Part shown: piece by piece, positions 42,631 to 54,800 of the stretch | Layout of the letters: each line of letters starts with the position of its first letter | Position numbering within the stretch: the first letter of the stretch is position 1 | DNA from: Cydia pomonella | Taxonomy: Eukaryota > Arthropoda > Insecta > Lepidoptera > Tortricidae | Direction: 5' to 3' | Length of the DNA: 64,000 nucleotides | Assembly (NCBI RefSeq): GCF_033807575.1 | Contig: NC_084729.1 | Span: 1,736,001-1,800,000 of the forward strand | The notes under the pieces: model-generated | Told to the model about the DNA's origin: nothing | Databases searched by the model: none | The model's input: only the letters and a program-made list of their open reading frames with translations | Translations under genes and position numbers: made by a program

Positions 42631-44076
42631 TAAAGCGGCCAAGTGCGAGTCGGACTCGCGCATGAAGGGTTCCGTACCATTTATGACGTATTAAAAAAAA
42701 TCTACTTACTAGATCTTGTTCAACATTTTACCACTTTGGACACACATTTTACCACTTTGGAAGTGTCTCTCGCGCAAACTATTCAGTTTAGAAAAAAAAG
42801 ATATTAGAAACCTCAATATCATTTTTGACCTATCCGTAGATACCCCACACGTATGGGTTTGATGAAAAAAAAAATATTTTTATTTTATGACTTATTAAAA
42901 AAACTACTTACTAGATCTCGTTCAAACCAATTTTCGGTGGAAGTTTGCATAGTAATGTATATCATATATTTTTTTTAGATTTTTCATTCTGTTATTTTAG
43001 AAGTTACAGGGGGGGGGGGGGGCACACATTTTTTCACTTTGGAAGTGTCTCTCGCGCAAACTATTCAGTTTAGAAAAAAATGATGTTTGGAACCTAAATA
43101 TCATTTTTGAAGACCTATCCATAGATACCCCACACGTATGGGTTTGATGAAAAATTTTTTTTTTTAAATTTTATGACGTATTTAAAAAAAACTACTCACT
43201 AGATCTCGTTCAAACCAATTTTTGGTGGAAGTTTGCATGGTAATGTATATCATATATTTTTTTTAGATTTTTCATTCTGTTATTTTGGAAGTTACAGGGG
43301 GGGGACACACATTTTTTCACTTTGGAAGTGTCTCTCGCGCAAACTATTCAGTTTAGAAAAAAATTATATTAGAAACCTAGATATCATTTTTGAAGACCTA
43401 TCCATAGATACCCCACACGTATGGGTTTGATGAAAATTTTTTTTTTTAATTTTATGACGTATTAAAAAAAAAACTACTAACTAGATCTCGTACAAACCAA
43501 TTTTCAGTGGAAGTTTGCATGGTAATATATAACATATATTTTTTATAGATTTTTCATTCTGTTATTTTAGAAGTTACAGGGGGGGGGACACATTTTTTCA
43601 CTTAGGAAGTGTCTCTCGCGCAAACTATTCAGTTTAGATAAAAATGATATCAGGAACCTAAATATCATTTTTGAAGACCTATCCATAGATACCCCACACG
43701 TATGGATTTGATGAAAAAAAATTTTTTTTTTAATTTTATGACGTATTAAAAAAAAACTACTTTCTAGATCTCGTTCAAACCAATTTTCGGTGGTAGTTTG
43801 CATGGCAATGTATATCATATATTTTTTTTAGATTTTTCATTCTGCTATTTTAGAAGTTACGGGGGGGGGGGGGGGGGGTACACACATTTTACCACTTTGA
43901 AAGTGTCTCTCGCGCCAACTATTCAGTTTAGAAAAAAATGATATTAAAAACCTCTATATCATTTTTAAAGACCTCTCCATAGATACCCCTCTAGTCTAGT
44001 AAGTAGTTTTTTTTTAATACGTCATAAATGGTACGGAACCCTTCATGGGCGAGTCCGACTCGCACTTGGCCGCTTT
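42631..44076. repeat. Family D, copy 4: inverted ends and tandem monomers
   Basis: The left end is the forward D start and the right end is the same start in reverse (CGACTCGCACTTGGCCGC), so the element is bounded by two 5' ends. In between, the GACGTATTA-type anchor occurs at 42685, 42889, 43175, 43456 and 43740, giving monomers of about 281-286 bp after a shortened first one. Each monomer has a poly-G run of variable length (up to about 18). Confidence 0.85.
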
Positions 44077-44186
44077 TTTATTTTTAGGCAGGTGCAACAG
44101 ATATTCAGTATTCGGTCGATAGTAGGCATTCGGCCGAATACCGAATAGTTGCCGAATATTCACGGCACTTTAGACTTTACACATCT

Positions 44187-44324
44187 TATAGGCACAGTCT
44201 GAAAACATCGACACGATCGAAGTGCCAAAAATATGGATACACGACTTTATGGCCTATATATTAGGGTGGTGTATACATATTTTTGGCACTTTGTCCGTAT
44301 CGATATTTTCAGACGTGACCGTAC
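44187..44324. mobile_element. MITE family K, copy 2 (reverse)
   Basis: GCACAGTCTGAAAACATCGA at the left and TCGATATTTTCAGACGTGAC at the right; matches 5504-5645 inverted. Confidence 0.75.
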
Positions 44325-44979
44325 AGTCAATCTTTCGTAGTATTTATTAACGTTACTTGCCTCCTTTCTTATGTCAGGTGTTAAAGAACAACTTGTACAT
44401 GTATGTTAGATCCAAGTTAGATCATATCTCTGACAGGTCGACACTCGACACATTACAGATTGTCTATGATTAGCAGCTTTCTATTGCGCCAAATAATGGG
44501 TCCGACCGAAAATATATATTTTTGATATAGTTGCGTATTTAAATTAATATTATATACCCTACAATACAGATAAAATATTTTATAATCGATTCTCTTATTT
44601 CTTAGATATGAATGAATTTAGTGACATAAAATTTAAAATGAGAGCTGGACTAGAGTACTATATATATGTATAGTAAGCTAACCATTGTTATATGACCTCA
44701 TTTAGAACTATTACTAAAAATAGTAACGATAGCCGGTCAAACAGCTTCGTCAGTAAAAAAAAGGCGCGAAATTCAAATGTTCTATGGGATGTTCCCACAG
44801 TGAACCCTACGCGCCTACATTTTTTTGATTTTGCCGCTTTTTTCTACAAACGAAAATAGCTTGACAGACTATATTACTTATGAAAGCAAAATAATGTACA
44901 CGATCATATATGATTATTTGCTGTGACTTCTTCTTCAAAAGTGTTCTTCAATAAAAATACACGTCAAGTTTATTTACCC
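44325..44979. other. Unannotated stretch
   Basis: 44763-44880 is a member of the small GGCGCGAAATTCAAATGTTC family (see 35640, 46480, 51290). Confidence 0.4.
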
Positions 44980-45275
44980 TTTTTCTAATACTAAACATAA
45001 CTAGGTACTGAATTAAAAATTTAAAAATACCCCCTACGGTATATGCCAACAAAATACATTTTATGCCAAAAATGCCTTTGATTATTTTGGAAAAGAGCTT
45101 ATACTCTTCAAACTGCTGGATCGATTTCTATCAAACATGGCTAAGAACCACCGCAAGGAAACTCGCTCTCACGTTAAAAACCGCATCGAAATCGGTCCAT
45201 CCGTTGAAGAGCTACGATCCCATAGACTGACAGAGAGACATTGGCGTCACACAAAACACCCTTATTTTTGCGTTG
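44980..45275 (+). repeat. Interspersed repeat end
   Basis: CCATCCGTTGAAGAGCTACG, ACTGACAGAGAGACA and GGCGTCACACAAAACACCC, a 3' end often seen in moth genomes; no coding part found. Confidence 0.45.
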
Positions 45276-46714
45276 GGGTTAAATATATATATATATATCG
45301 CACACGTTAATAGAAATAATACTATTCGTGCCGGTAAGTTCGCTACCAACACCACAAATCAAACATTAATGTGTAGAAAAGCGATCCAATCACCGAACGA
45401 TTGTCAATATTCCACTGACATTAACACGCTTTTAAATTTAGAAACCTTATCAAAGACCACGGCATTCAACAACGCCCCGAATTAAAAAATGTCGTAATCT
45501 GACCGACTCACTTTCATACTCACTTATGTAAATTTGCAAAATTCTTCACAGATCCGCTACGGGTGCGGCTCACAAATAAAAGAGAAAATGTACGTATAAA
45601 ATATCCTGGTTTACAACTAAAAACTTCAAAGCAAAAAAGCCTTTACTACTTATAGTTAAGAGTCGTTATCGCTTTTAAATCGACGAAGATGGTCTCAAGC
45701 TTTACGTCCACGAAAACAAACTGAAGATAAGAATCAAATCATTCACAACTTTAAAGTTTTGAGGTTAGGACTCACATTTGACCGCTTGACGTGTTAATGT
45801 CAACTGACAACAAAGTTGAATCAAAATGATTACAAAATATGTCTTATTCTATTTAAAATAAGATCGAAAATAACTTGAGGTCGTCTCAATAAGAGATTGG
45901 CTACAGGTTTTCATACACCGCTCTGCCATATGGGAAACAACATCCCACTTTCTTCGGCGGAGATCTTGACACCGCAGTCTCGATTCGAACTCGAACGCGG
46001 CAGACAGTCGCGTTAAAAAAAAAACAATTAAAAAAGTTCAAGCGCGCCATAGTGTGTGACATTAGTGGGTGTTTTTTTAAAGACCATAGTTTTGTGCCTG
46101 GATTTTGGATACTTTTCATTGGAAAAATGGTGAGTTAAACTTATAATTACTAAACAATAAGGAATAATTAATTAAATAAACAGCAATATACTTTTAAAAC
46201 ATTTATTCCCTGTTTAAAAAGTTTTCCATTACCGGACGTCATAGAGCTTACGACGTTTTTTCTTAAAAAGTCGGCCAAGCGCAGCCTAAACGATGTCACA
46301 CCACTCACGGCAGTAATTAAAATGCAATGTGGTGTGTCGGCCAATGCGATGGTAAACGATGATCATTTAATTAATTAGTCAACGGTTTACTCATTAAAAC
46401 ATCGTATGCATTATCCTGGAATTTCCTCAAGTTTTCCGGTTGAAAGTGTAGTCTGTCGAGACATTTTCGTCAGTTGAAAAAAGCAAATTTAAAAAATGTA
46501 GGAGCGAAGAGTTATCGTCCCATATTAAATTTGAAACTCGCACCTTTTCCTACTGACAAAATTGTTTGACCGGCTATACATATATTAAGTTGTATTCAAA
46601 CTTTTCAAAAGTTTATGTTCAAGTAGATATGAAATCAGAAACGATAGAATATTCCGTTTTATGGTCCTTAAACGTGTTTTATTGTGTACGCTGTACACAC
46701 TTCGATTATGTCCC
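45276..46714. other. Unannotated stretch
   Basis: Short (TA)n at 45283; 46480-46575 belongs to the small family noted at 44763. Nothing else recognised. Confidence 0.35.
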
Positions 46715-47133
46715 GGACCCGGGTATGTCCTTAAACTACGTCCGGACCCGGGTATGTCCTTAAACTACGTCCGGACCCGGGTATGTCCTTAAACTACGTC
46801 CAAAAGAGAGGTATGGGCAATGTGAATGTCATCTCGCCTTGTGTGGTAGGGCACAGCACAGCAGATGTCATTCCAGATCTAGAGCAGAGCCCAACTGGGG
46901 AAGTACCTCCACCTTACAGAAAACCGCAGCCAAATAACACTTGACCCTACTCATAGTGTTGTGTTCCTGCCGGTGAGTAAGGTTGCCAGAGCTCAACGAG
47001 GGGGGTGGGGTTAGGGTCGGCAACGCGCATGTAACTCCTCTGGAGTTGCAGGTGTACATAGGCTACGGAGACTGCTTACCATCAGGCAGGCCGTATGCTT
47101 GTTTGCCACCGACGTAGTATAAAAAAAAAAAAA
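46715..47133 (+). repeat. Family C with triplicated 5' end
   Basis: The first 29 bp of family C (GGACCCGGGTATGTCCTTAA ...) occur three times in perfect tandem at 46715-46743, 46744-46772 and 46773-46801, then the element continues to its A-tail. Confidence 0.9.
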
Positions 47134-47404
47134 TTACCTATTACGGCCCAATATTTTTAATTATATACACACACATTTATCTCTTATTATTCATCATTAA
47201 AACACTAATATAATATACCTAACCTTAAATAAAAACTAAGTTACCTTATATTATGAACGCTCAAAATTTGGCACCTACCTGAAAAATATAATATATTCAA
47301 CAATATGGCTGCATTTCGACGTGACAAATGCGAGGATGCGTAGCGAGGGGTGTGTTTTCTATTTGTTTTTAAAAACACATTCCTTTTTTTTCATCCCTAA
47401 AAAT
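47134..47404. other. Unannotated stretch
   Basis: AT-rich, no identified content. Confidence 0.3.
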
Positions 47405-47505
47405 AAATAAATAAAATAAAATATTATAGGACATTATTACACAAATTGACTAAGTTCCACAGTAAGCTCAATAAGGCTTGTGTTGAGGGTACTTAGACAA
47501 CGCAC
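47405..47505 (-). mobile_element. SINE family A, 3' fragment
   Basis: TATAGGACATTATTACACAA to TGTTGAGGGTACTTAGACAA. Confidence 0.8.
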
Positions 47506-49479
47506 CCACGCACATCACTGGTCGAAACACAGCCTTAAGGAAGTTTAGCTGTGTTTCAGAATTTCAATAGAAATTATTCGAGTTCTAGGCCACATTGTCA
47601 TGTCAGTATTATGCGGGTACAGTATGTATAGTAACCGGCGATAAATATATTGCACTTCGGTCATTTTACAGAGACAATTGAGATTCTAGTTCATAAAATA
47701 AATTCATAAAAAAATTGAACAAGAAAAAATTGAAATTATTAAACAATATAAAAATCTCAAAGATTCAAAGTATTTTTTTAATACTTAGAAAGTGAAACCA
47801 AAGCGCGTACATTCGACCCCCCTTCATTTTATTGAAAAATAAATTGTTTAGCAAAATAATTAGCAACTATATACATACATAAAAAATATTCAATTTTATT
47901 TAATTGTCAAAATAGCAATTTTCTTGTTTTCCATACTTCGAGACGATTTCACGTGACGTCCTGATAATATTAATATATTTATTGCATCTATGGTAGGTAG
48001 TGACTTCATAGGTATTATATAATAGCTTGTTTTTCATGGGCCCTGGTAGGGCACGGCAATATTCTTAAATCTAAAGATTGAATTATGTTGGTACAATTAA
48101 CAATGTCTTATTTAACCTTAAATGATTAGATAGTTGAATTATATAATTATTACTAAAGTCAATAACAGATTTTACGTCACTAAAAATAATAAAATAAACA
48201 TTAAAGCTTAAAAGCTACAATTAAATAAAGAATAAAGAAAGAATAAAGTTGTTACAGTATATATTAAAATTATCAATGTATGATATCAATGTAAAAGTAC
48301 CTAATTTAAATACTAAAAATTGAGTCGTATGTCCAACTACAAAATAATTAAGTTTTATCATATATCGCTGAGTAAGGGGCGATTTGTCCGTTTTGTATAA
48401 TTCTCAGACTGTCGTTTCTATATTATGTATTTGTTCCATATACACGTTAGAGGGTCTATTGTTGCCCATACAGTTTTAAGTCATAATGTTTGTCCGCATT
48501 TTTGTTAGCCATAATTTGGTTTTTCTCAGAAACGCGTAACTTTTCAGGATTGCCATTAAAACAAACCTAACCTAACCTATGTATAGGATAACCTAAGGTA
48601 ATTCCTGAAAAGTTAATGGTTTCAGAGTTATGACTAATCATAATATGACTATCATTACATAATGACTTTCAATAATTATGCCAAACAAAGGGATCTGGAC
48701 ATTTAGATCCTCAAAACAAACCGGATCGACGGATACTATTAAAAAACTTGTCATCTATAATATTGGCTGCTGGCTGGCAAACACCTGAGACATGGTTCCA
48801 CCAGCTTTGATCAGGGAAGACTGACGTCCCAGCAAAATGTCAACGGAAATATAAGAAACACTATTACGCTGCCCGAAATTAGTTTATAAGAATTCTCGGG
48901 TTAGAATTTCTTTTTGTACTAGTCGACTGTACGAGTAATGGTTGAATTAAGATTTCGTATACCAAACTATAATTGCGTACTTTTCATGTATGGACTCCCA
49001 ACTCAACTATAATAGTAATTTCGATACGCTGTAGTCAACTATAAAAAGTTTGGCCAATCATGTGCCGCCGCGCTCCCATAGAAAAGACATCAAGGGGTAA
49101 CTATTTCATGAGCATATTCATTCAAACGTGGTCTCTTTGGTACTACATTTTTGTCTACTGTGATACTTACCATTTTTCATTAATTATTTAGGTTTAATAG
49201 TAAAACAGTATTATTTTAGATGTCTCGTAGAAAAAGTATTGTGTATAATAAACTTTTTTTTTTTTTTTCCCAATCTCTTACCTTACTTAGGCAACTTAGC
49301 AAGCCTCGTTGCTTAAAGCTCTCTATTATATCACGATTGTATAAAATACTATTAAGGCATGGCTTGCAATATCTGCAGCAGAACATTGCATTGCTACTGC
49401 AATACTCCCTAATCCCATCTGTGTTTTTTGTAAATTTTATTTTAAGGTTGTGCTATAAAGTGGATTTGTATTGTATCAT
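47506..49479. other. Unannotated AT-rich stretch
   Basis: Three CCTAA units at 48567-48585 lie between inverted AACTTTTCAGGAT / ATTCCTGAAAAGTT arms, probably a small MITE. No gene recognised. Confidence 0.4.
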
Positions 49480-49740
49480 GACGACCGGTTTGGCTTGTGG
49501 GTAGTGACCCTGCCTACGAAGCTGATGGTCCCGGGTTCAAATCCTGGTAAGGGCATTTATTCGTGTGATGAGCATGGATATTTGTTCCTGAGTCATGGGT
49601 GTTTTCTACGTATTTAAGTATTTATAAATATTTATATATTATATATATCATTGTCTAAGTACCCTCAACACAAGCCTTATAGAGCTTACTGTGGGACTCA
49701 GTCAATTTGTGTAATAATGTCCTATAATATTTATTTATTT
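49480..49740 (+). mobile_element. SINE family A, full length
   Basis: GACGACCGGTTTGGCTTGTG to GTCCTATAATATTTATTTA; good B box. Confidence 0.9.
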
Positions 49741-50473
49741 ATTTATTGTATATACCAAGTTTCATGTAATTTAGCCAGTCATTTTATTGAGAGTGTAACC
49801 GTGACTGTTCAAACATTTAATGTTATGTATGTAACATCGAGTGTGGTAGGTAAATATTTTGACTGTCATACATACATACATAATTATAATCACGCCTATT
49901 TCCGGGAAGGGTAGGCAGACACCACGGATTTCCACTTGCTACGATCCTGATATGCCTCTATCGCTACACACACACCACACACACACATTTTGACAAATTA
50001 AGTAAAAATTTATAATATATACAGCGAAAGTTGATATTAGTAGCACGCGTTGAAATTCAATTTTGCGTAGCTTTCAGCTTGCGAATTGGGTACTTGACAC
50101 ATGTTGAATATTATAACAAAATTAAGCTAAATGGATAGAAAATGAGCCATCCATTATAAAAAAAGGAAATTGAATTGATGGAATTTAAAATGACATATTG
50201 GGATTATAAAAAAATACAAGGCTCCAAAGTCTCAAAAACTTTTTTTTTGATAAAAAAAAATGGTACCATTTGATTCCTTACATTTTATTGAAAAATAAAT
50301 TGTATGACAACTATATACATAAACGCCATATTTCAGAGTTAGAGTGTTAGGTCAGATTGTTAACTAAGGGATGAAAGGCACTCATTTCAGTCGAGGTAGT
50401 TTGGTGCTCTCCGCCAATAGTCCGAGGCTGAAATGACGCCATTCACCCGAGGAAAGTAAAATGCATGTGTTTA
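49741..50473. other. Unannotated stretch with LINE trace
   Basis: 49895-49970 reverse-translates to AYQDRSKWKSVVSAYP, the last residues of a LINE protein. A short (CA)n follows. Confidence 0.4.
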
Positions 50474-50600
50474 AAAAAAACCGGACAAATGCGAGTTGGA
50501 CTTGCCCGCCGAGGGTTTTTAGTATTTGTTGTTATAGCGGCAACAGAAATACATCACCTGTGAAAATGTCAACCCTTTGGATACGGAACCCTAAAAAGCA
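50474..50600 (+). repeat. Family D-like, short copy
   Basis: ACCGGACAAATGCGAGTTGG ... GCGGCAACAGAAATACATCA ... ATACGGAACCCTAAAAA; internally deleted. Confidence 0.7.
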
Positions 50601-50850
50601 TGACTAAATAAACTTTCATAGCATTTCTTAAGGGCATTTTCATTTCAATTAACAATTTAGGTAAAAGTATTTATGGAATGAAGAGTTAAAAACAAATCCA
50701 TTTAAAACCATATTTCAATTGCTTATCGTAAAAAAATGAAAAAAAATCATACTTGGAAAGTAAAATGCTCTAGTGCAGAAACGCCAAATTTTTTACACAC
50801 CTTGTAGAACAACAATGACCCTCTTTCAGAGTATGAGGGATGGAAAATAA

Positions 50851-51068
50851 AAAAGCGGCCAATGCGAGTCGGACGCGCCCACCAAGGGTTCCGTACTTTT
50901 TTAGTATTTGTTGTTAAAGCGGCAACAGAAATACATCATCTGTGAAAATTTCAACTGTCTAGCTATCACGATTCATGAGATACAGCCTGGTGACAGACGG
51001 ACGGACGGACAGCGGAGTCTTAGTAATAGGGTCCCGTTTTACCCTTTGGGTATGGAACCCCAAAAATT
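50851..51068 (+). repeat. Family D-like copy
   Basis: AAAGCGGCCAATGCGAGTCG start, GATACAGCCTGGTGACAGAC, then ATGGAACCCCAAAAA. Confidence 0.75.
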
Positions 51069-51687
51069 GGACCAAATGATAAAATAAACGGAATTAAACT
51101 TTGAACAGATGTTTGATTCCATAATCCCGCGGCCGCGTGTTTATTGAGTACACCGAGAGATAGTTGCTCGCGCACTCCACATCCGGACTCGTCATGGAGG
51201 TCGCAAGAAGCGATAATAAAACCTTTTCTATTTGTATGGGTAAACGGTGGAAATATACCATTTTAACTGCCGTTCTTGGCCGCTTGGAAGACGCGAAATT
51301 CAAATTTTCTATGGGAGAAACATCCTTCGTGTACATTTTTTTAATTTGCTGCCTTTTTCTACTGACGAAAATGGATTGCCAAACTATACGTCTGTACTGT
51401 ACATACAAAAGTGACATTACGAAAAGATGACATTGACATGTTTCGGCAGGAAGTTGCATTGCCATAGACAATTTTCGCATTCTTTCCATAGACAATTGAA
51501 GGTGATTCTGGTCTTTGTTGTCGCTTTGTCCATCTTTAGTTAATTTCGCATAATGATTTCATTGAAGGCTTAAAGACGTCCGCTAGGTGGCGTGGTCGCA
51601 CGGAGCGGATGAAGAAAGCTAACTGACGGAACGTGTGACGGATTTTACCTACAATCGCACATTGACATACTATATCAAACGGACGGG
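51069..51687. other. Unannotated stretch
   Basis: 51290-51400 is a member of the small family at 44763 (GACGCGAAATTCAAATTTTC, CCTTTTTCTACTGACGAAAA). Confidence 0.4.
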
Positions 51688-51890
51688 CCTTACGGGCACT
51701 AAGAATGGTGCTAGTTCAGTGGTGTCACTTACGAATTTGAGCCAATCGTGTAGTCCAACGCAACTAGTTGCGACCAATCGCGCGCGGGATGCGAACTCGC
51801 CAACCAATCGCGTTGTGGCGTTAGACTGCACGATTGGCTCGAATTCGTGTGCGTGACACCGCTGTACTGGCCCCATTCTTATTGCCCGTA
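51688..51890. mobile_element. MITE with ~90-bp arms
   Basis: GGGCACTAAGAATGG, CAGTGGTGTCAC and GAGCCAATCGTG on the left are mirrored by CACGATTGGCTCGAATTCGT, GTGACACCGCTG and CCATTCTTATTGCCC on the right; centre CGCGCGGGATGCG. Confidence 0.8.
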
Positions 51891-51935
51891 TGACCAATCC
51901 TTAGATATATGTATATCGTATATCAATATCGAAGC

Positions 51936-52491
51936 GGTGGTAGCCGAGTGGATATGACGTCCGACTTTCAATCCGGAGGTCGTGGGTTCAAATCCTGGCT
52001 CGTACCAATGAGTTTTTCGGAACTTATGTACGAAATGTCATTTGATATTTACCACTAGCTTTTCGGTGAAGGAAAACATCGTGAGGAAACCTGCACACAT
52101 CTGCGAAGAAATTCAAAGGTGTATGTGAAGTCCCGAATCCGCATTGGGCTAGCGTGGGGACTATAGCCCGAGCTCTGACATTGGGGACCTTTTACATCTC
52201 CAGATTTAATGTGTTTTTAACCATAGAGACTATACATCTCTATTGTATTGTATTAATTATTTATTTTAAGATTATTATAATGTAATGTTTACCCAGGTAT
52301 TGGCTGTTGTCTTTATAAATGTTGTTATGTATTTTTCATGTCACTATATGATGTTACTATAAATGTTGTATTGACTTGTAAAAGAGCCCTTGAGGTCTAC
52401 TTGCAGAATTTTTTTTTGAATTTTGAATTTTGAACCCTCTTGCACATGAGAGGAGGCCTGTGCCCAGCAGTGGGACGTATATAGGCTGAAT
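51936..52491 (+). mobile_element. SINE family B, split by a LINE 3' end
   Basis: Head with B box GGTTCAAATCC; body to GACTATAGCCCGAGC (52168). The remainder (CTCTTGCACATGAGAGGAGG ... ACGTATATAGGCTGA) is at 52435-52491, after the insertion. Confidence 0.85.
52173..52434 (+). mobile_element. Family F LINE 3' end, uninterrupted
   Basis: ACATTGGGGACCTTTTACAT to GAATTTTGAATTTTGAA; serves as empty-site reference for 16117-17638. Confidence 0.85.
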
Positions 52492-52771
52492 TATTATTAT
52501 AATTATTATATCAATATGCCCGCGAAGTGCACCCGCCCACGCTAGTGGATGCTCTAATAATAACACAACCTACTTTATCAAGGGCGGGGCATACACGCGA
52601 CTAAATCACTGATTCACTGACTAATCAGGTGAGATTGTGGTCAAATGCTTACCTTTTCGGAATAAAAAAAAAAAAAAAAATCTACACGACAAAATGTTTG
52701 GTGTTCAGACAAGTAGTAACTAAAATACTCGCTACTCGACTAAATGACCAGCGTAGTCAGAACAAGCCTTA

Positions 52772-52885
52772 GCCCACTGATTACCAGTTCGCCGGACGAT
52801 ATCGGCCTGTCAGTTTGAACCAAAACTTGACAGTACCGAACAACTAACAGGCCGATATCGTCCGGCGGACTGTTAATCAATGGGC
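52772..52885. mobile_element. MITE family M, 114-bp near-palindrome
   Basis: GCCCACTGATTACCAGTTCG and CCGGACGATATCGGCCTGT pair with the right arm. A half copy is at 53620-53675. Confidence 0.8.
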
Positions 52886-52928
52886 CCCTTGACAATCGTG
52901 AACTGACAAATACAAATACTTTATTATA

Positions 52929-53200
52929 TGGAGTGTGGAATTAAGAGGAGAGGCATCTCTTATGGTAGAACTGTTGCAAAAGTGTCCAGCTGTCAGCTAT
53001 AAATAATAGTTCCAAATACCTCCAGAGTAGCGCTAGTAGAGTAGCTAAGAACCTAGGCGTTATTGACGGAGTGAAGTGCGCTGTCTATGATTTGATTTTT
53101 TGTTCAAGTACTCTAGGTATTGTAGCGCCACCTATTTAAAGTTTTTTGATGACACTTTTTGGTACATGGAGATTTATTTCCTTACCTCCACCTTCCGTAC
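52929..53200. mobile_element. MITE family H, copy 3
   Basis: Shares GTTGCAAAAGTGTCCAGC and TTGACGGAGTGAAGTGCGCT with 2805-3063; ends TACCTCCACCTTCC. Confidence 0.7.
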
Positions 53201-53454
53201 TTTATTAATAACGCCAAGTTACATGTCAGGTATATTCTATATCAAATTTAAAATTAATTGAAATATTATTTGATTTTAATATACATACTGAAATATTACA
53301 GTTACTCGTAAACATTCAAGTAATGTCTAGAGAAATTATATCGTAGGGAGTTCGTAGAACTCGTTTACGGAATAAAAGATTAAGAAGCCACTTGCGTAAT
53401 CTAGCTTTGATGACCACCGCAGAAGTTGCATCTTTTTTTATTAAATCATTATAT

Positions 53455-53539
53455 TATAGAGTCTGTGCGGAAAGAGAAGAGTCGTGGAATGTATGGGGCC
53501 CAATACATTCCACGACGCTTCTCTTTCCGAACAGACTAT
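53455..53539. mobile_element. 85-bp palindrome centred on GGGCCC
   Basis: GTCTGTGCGGAAAGAGAAGA and TCGTGGAATGTATGGGGCCC are mirrored nearly perfectly to AACAGACTATA. Confidence 0.75.
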
Positions 53540-53619
53540 ACACAGACGGGCCCGAGATGTATATCGACTTTTCTGATTTGCGTAGTTTGTGTGCGGGAGT
53601 GACGAGGAGATGGGCTTGT

Positions 53620-53675
53620 AGGCCGATATTGACAGGCCGATATCGTCCGGCGAACTGGTAATCAATGGGCCCCTT
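53620..53675. mobile_element. MITE family M, half copy
   Basis: CAGGCCGATATCGTCCGGCG, then AACTGGTAATCAATGGGC. Confidence 0.7.
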
Positions 53676-53947
53676 TAAAAGAAGCTATGCCGGTTCTTAA
53701 AGTTGGTTAAAAATGTCCACCAACTTTCGAGACACAGCATGGAGTCGGAACTTAACGACGTTGTGAGAACTAGTTAAAAGCATTGTTTCTAAATTTATGT
53801 AAATTGGACTCTGTGTGGTTGCGAAATTTTACTTTTGTCATAATAATTACTGTTTTCTCGTGTATATTTACAAACCCAAACTAACTTATGTGAAGTTCCA
53901 TTTGCATTATACGATATGCCTAGCCCGTAGCATTCCTGAATCGTAGT

Positions 53948-54095
53948 AGAGTGAGACCAAGATAAGTTGGCAGCGATTTTGACAGCCCAGCCTGTGCAAG
54001 TGTGCGTCATAATTTCATAGATGTTTGACGTTTAAAATAACACGTGCACCGTCTGGGCTATCAAAATTGCTGCCAACTTATCTTGGTTTGACTCT
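53948..54095. mobile_element. MITE family G, unsplit copy, 148 bp
   Basis: AGAGTGAGACCAAGATAAGT and the inverted ACTTATCTTGGTTTGACTCT; centre CGTCATAATTTCATAG. Reference for 36514-39068. Confidence 0.85.
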
Positions 54096-54110
54096 TAATG
54101 CGTTAGGCTA

Positions 54111-54366
54111 GATAAATAATAAATAAATATTATAGGACATTATTACACAAATTGACTAAGTCCCACAGTAAGCTCAATAAGGCTTGTGTTGATGGTACTT
54201 AGACAACGATATATATAATATATACATATTTATAAATACTTAAATACATAGAAAACATCCATGACTCAGGAACAAATATCCATGCTCATCACACGAATAA
54301 ATGCCCTTACTAGAATTTGAACACTTCATAGGCAGGGTCACTACCCACGAGGCCAGACCGGTCGTC
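54111..54366 (-). mobile_element. SINE family A
   Basis: (TAAA)n and TATAGGACATTATTACAC at the left; CGAGGCCAGACCGGTCGTC at the right. B box damaged by a deletion (TTTGAACACTTC). Confidence 0.9.
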
Positions 54367-54411
54367 AAAATGTATGTCTATTACTGTCTGTGTGTTTATG
54401 AATAAAACAAA

Positions 54412-54434
54412 TTCTATTCTATTCTATTCTAATT
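54412..54434. repeat. (ATTCT)n microsatellite
   Basis: Four units following AATAAAACAA; could be a retroposon tail. Confidence 0.8.
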
Positions 54435-54800
54435 GGATTATTTTTAAATTTGTGGTAATTGAAATGAAATAATAATACTGGAAGAACATAAACGTGCAAA
54501 AAAATACCAAGAACATTTTATGAGAATTTTGCATATTTTTTTTATTCGCTTTGGCACATTGCTACCTGAAACAAAAAAAAATACAAAAAAAAGTGTAGTA
54601 TCATAACGACTCTAAATAATATTATCCCAACTATACATAGAAGAGCGTCATTTCAATAATATAATGTAAGATAACATCAGTCGGATGCGGAAGTTTAGAA
54701 ATGTACCGCGAGAACGGCTTCTAACCGGTTGGCTGTGCCACAGTATAGGTATGAGCAGTTTTGAGATCATAGTTCATATATTGTGTATTATGGCTACTCC

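Noticed and set aside
48567..48585. Interstitial telomere repeat (CCTAA)n
   Set aside because: Only about three units, within a small inverted-repeat element.
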